Shown here piece by piece: positions 61,261-64,000 of a stretch of DNA of 64,000 bases. The position numbers were made by a program, and so were the translations under genes. The notes under the pieces were generated by a model, which had not been told where the DNA came from, made no database searches, and was given only the letters and a program-made list of their open reading frames with translations. The stretch's first letter is position 1, and the number at the start of each line of letters is the position of its first letter. The stretch comes from Lumnitzera littorea (Eukaryota; Streptophyta; Magnoliopsida; Myrtales; Combretaceae). The stretch is taken from assembly GCA_024138015.1 (NCBI GenBank), contig JAMXBB010000001.1, positions 92,240,684 through 92,304,683 on the forward strand, written 5' to 3'.

Positions 61261-62588
61261 AATTTTGCAAAGATTGCATGGGAGATTAACAGGAACAAAC
61301 TGCTTTGGACATCTCTCATTTCTTAAAAATATATAGGCTTAGTCAACGAAGTCAAAGAATCAAAGGTGGATCAAAATTCTACAAGGAGTTAGAAAAGGCT
61401 ATTGTTTCGCTAGATGGCAAAACACCAAATTCTGGTTGGATGCTTGGATGGAAAGAGGGAAGGTAAGCAATTGGCTATTTGGTCCATTAAATAAGTATGA
61501 TGATGAGTCTTTGTTACTTAGCTAGGTTTGGAATAATAAGAATGGCTAGAATGGAAGTATCATTATTTACCCTTTAGATGATGTGATAAAAAGGATGTTT
61601 ATGGAGTATTGTTTTTTATAAGAACGCCGCAGTAAAAGATGTTAAGAGATGACCATTTGAAATAGATGGAGAGTTAATGACCAAATCGGCTTATCTTGAG
61701 CTATCCAAAAAAGGTGGACAATAAAATAGAGGGAGATAATTGGAAGTGGATATAGAAAAACTTTAGACAAACCCTAGAGTATAGATAATTGGTTTTGAGA
61801 ATCATTCACAATGATCTAGCCACAAAAGATAATTTACAAAAGAGGGGACTTATTGCTTGCTCTGTGTCGAAGAGGAGGAAACTGTTCAACACTTATTTTT
61901 GAACTACTGATGGAGTAGGCAAGTATGGAATAGAATCGGTGTTCAATTGTAGAAGCATGGATGGAAAAAACTATCGAAGCAGTAAGAAAATTTGGAAACA
62001 TGTTACACCAACAAAGCAAGTGTTAGTCCATTCCACTTGGAAATATATTCGGAGGGAAAGGAATAGGCACATTTTTAGACCACAACAGGAAGACAAGGAT
62101 TGTATGGAACGCATCCAACTAGAAGCATATGAATGGTAGGTTATCCATAGGAAGGAGAATTGAGTTATTGGCTGTGAAGAAAGGATTACAAATAGCTCAT
62201 AGATTTGGATTTCAAAAAGTTGTGTATGAAGTTGATTCACAGTAAGCAATAGAATGGATTAGGAATCCAGGACTAGATACTAATATATGTCATCTGATTC
62301 TACAAGCCTGTCGACACTTGGCTAACAGTTTTGTTGATTTCCTTCTTCTCAGGGTAGACCGTGAGCTTTGTATTGCATCATCCGAATGAAGTTGTCTTTT
62401 ATGATTTTGTTCCTTATGTCTTTCTAAGTTTATTCTTAGTTTTTATAAGAACTCTCATGAAGCGGGCTTTTTGATGTCTAGGAAGTGTCGTGCGCATATT
62501 CCAACTGCTGGTTAGCTTGCTTTGCCTGTTTGTTAACTTTGTTTGTTTAGTGTTGAAGTAATATATCTGGTTTTACCAAAAAAAAAAC
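61261..62588 (+). mobile_element. L1-type LINE, 3'-terminal fragment
   Basis: Plus-strand translation with many stops shows the end of a plant LINE ORF2. A zinc-binding reverse-transcriptase module reads C-L-L-C-V-E-E-E-E-T-V-Q-H-L-F near 61855-61900, with QVWNRIGVQL after it (about 61922-61951). A C-terminal RNase H-like segment follows (R-I-E-L-L-A-V-K-K-G-L-Q-I-A-H near 62155-62200, then F-Q-K-V-V-Y-E-V-D-S and a stop). A T-rich 3' UTR ends in an A run at about 62578-62587, as expected for target-primed insertion. The 5' end is missing. Confidence 0.75.
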
Positions 62589-64000
62589 CTTAACTTTATT
62601 CAATTCTCAACAATAGATTGTAAGACCCATATAATAGCATAAAGTAATAAAAACAATATATATATTTACACATACACATATGCATATAGGTATATATTTA
62701 ATCCTATATGCCTCACAACCCTCGTGATTATTGAGGTGTATAATGCTTGTCGATTGGTTTGAGTGCTTTTTCTTTATGAAAAGATTATTGGTTAATATTC
62801 CTTTGACGGCAAAATGATGTGGATGGGTTGCAGGGACACGTGGATGGTTGGGGGGGTTCCAATGTTTTTGTTGTGGTGCACATTAAGCATGGGTTCTTTT
62901 TTTTATTGCCTTCTTCGTAGGGTTAAAGGAACGTCGAAAGTGACTTTTTGGTCGATTGGATTTAGGAGGAATTAAGAAAAAGCAATCTTCTACTTCCGAT
63001 CATTTTGTCTCTTGGGTCTACATTTGTTTATTCATATACTCTGGTGTGTGGTCGGAAACATAGCATCCACTCTTCAATATCCTCCTTTCAAACGTATAGA
63101 AACCATCAATGTTGATATTGTAGTAGCACTTTACCCATCATGGCTGCGGCCTTCATTTTACCGGCTTCGAAAATGTATTAAAAAAAGAAAAAGAAATTTC
63201 TTATCCTATAACGTTTTTGCACCCAATAAAATTTACGATATTAGATATCTTATGGAATCTATACGTTATTCTATTATATTTTTATGAAATTAGAATTTTG
63301 AGATAATTATCCTTCCATAATTATAATTAATACATTCTTGTAAAATTTAGTTATGGAGGAAAACCTTAAACATTATTCATCCAAATCAATCTGCAAGTTT
63401 AAAACATAATGCATTCTAGACAAAAGTGAGAATTAGAATACAGGGATTAGATTACCCTAAGGAAATTACATACATGGACTGCTAGCGTAAAGAAGTAATC
63501 ATTTAAGGTGGGGATAATAACTGAGAGGAAATGAGATGATCAAAGCGAAAATAGAAATTAAAAATAAGACAAAAGACGTGGGAAAAATGAATCAATAAAT
63601 GCTTTAGTGTTTCTTATGGATAATAAAATGGGGCTATAACCATAATTCTATCCTTTTGGTATAATCATTTTTTGTTAACTTCTAGGAGAAGAAAATCATA
63701 CCTGATTTATCTCGTTGAGAGAGGTCGATATAGATATAAAGACCTTGATGCTTCTTTTTTGTTATAATATATAATTTTAGAAGTTGGGAAAAAGATACCT
63801 TAATTTGAAGAAGATTTAGTTGAATCATTTTTTTATTCAATTCCATCTGTAACCTCACATACCATTTTTAATCTTATATAAAATATCTTAAATGATATCA
63901 TTTTTTATCCTAAAATAATATCATTTATGCATATTTCTTTATGTAGATGTACTCTTCTCAAATATTTAAAACTTTTATTGGAAAATGGATTATAATATAT
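62589..64000. other. AT-rich region without recognised genes
   Basis: Nothing coding that I can support. It contains a short TA/CA-rich stretch at 62655-62700 and a G-rich patch (GGTTGGGGGGGTTCC) near 62847-62861. The 91-codon open frame at 63012-63287 is unrecognised. Confidence 0.4.

Noticed and set aside
63012..63287. 91-codon open frame on the plus strand
   Set aside because: No recognisable domain and no supporting exon structure nearby.

Overview
This window is plant nuclear DNA, most likely from a dicot (the dicot call is an inference from gene sequence and AT-richness only). It is strongly AT-rich. It holds three intact intron-containing genes of plant-type families in a sea of decayed retroelements. 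The genes are a class A1 heat-stress transcription factor (+, 29364-34238), a DUF946/Vps62-like gene (-, 36391-38572) and a vacuolar/prevacuolar Qa-SNARE of the SYP22 (SYP2) type (-, 49679-53846). I saw no rRNA, tRNA or CRISPR features.

Layout. 1-2372: AT-rich, LTR-like DNA. 2373-about 13280: a minus-strand Ty3/gypsy element of Athila type. It has two homologous LTRs of about 4 kb (left) and at least 3.6 kb (right, truncated), a tRNA-Asp type primer-binding site, gag and a broken protease, but no recognisable RT, RNase H or integrase. 13290-about 19920: a plus-strand, 5'-truncated Ty1/copia element of SIRE type, with pol, an env-position plant-transposon ORF, a polypurine tract and a 3' LTR. 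19925-25680: AT-rich, LTR-like non-coding DNA with palindromes, a purine tract and a 68-bp tandem duplication. 25690-27480: dead Ty3/gypsy pol of Tat/Ogre type (+). 27480-29363: AT-rich spacer. 29364-38572: the HSFA1 and Vps62-like genes, converging 3' to 3'.

41340-48240: remains of an old tandem copy of the neighbouring syntaxin gene. Its 3'-UTR piece lies at 41.3-41.6 kb and its exon 1 to exon 2 piece at 47.0-47.7 kb, in the same order and strand as the functional gene. The middle has been replaced by transposon DNA, including a 508-bp element with long inverted repeats and a plus-strand copia gag/integrase fragment. The copy's exon 1 has an in-frame stop. 49335-54100: the functional syntaxin gene, with a very strong G-quadruplex motif about 200 bp upstream of its start codon. 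54100-64000: AT-rich intergenic DNA with a second copy of the long-TIR element (about 59953-60360), a pair of 250-bp direct repeats and the 3' end of an L1-type LINE (61261-62588).

The three intact genes do not form a pathway. HSFA1 is a nuclear activator of heat response, the Vps62-like protein is of uncertain function, and SYP22 acts in membrane fusion at the vacuole/prevacuole. Exon boundaries were deduced by eye from GT/AG sites, reading frame and family conservation. TE boundaries are approximate except where a specific base is argued.
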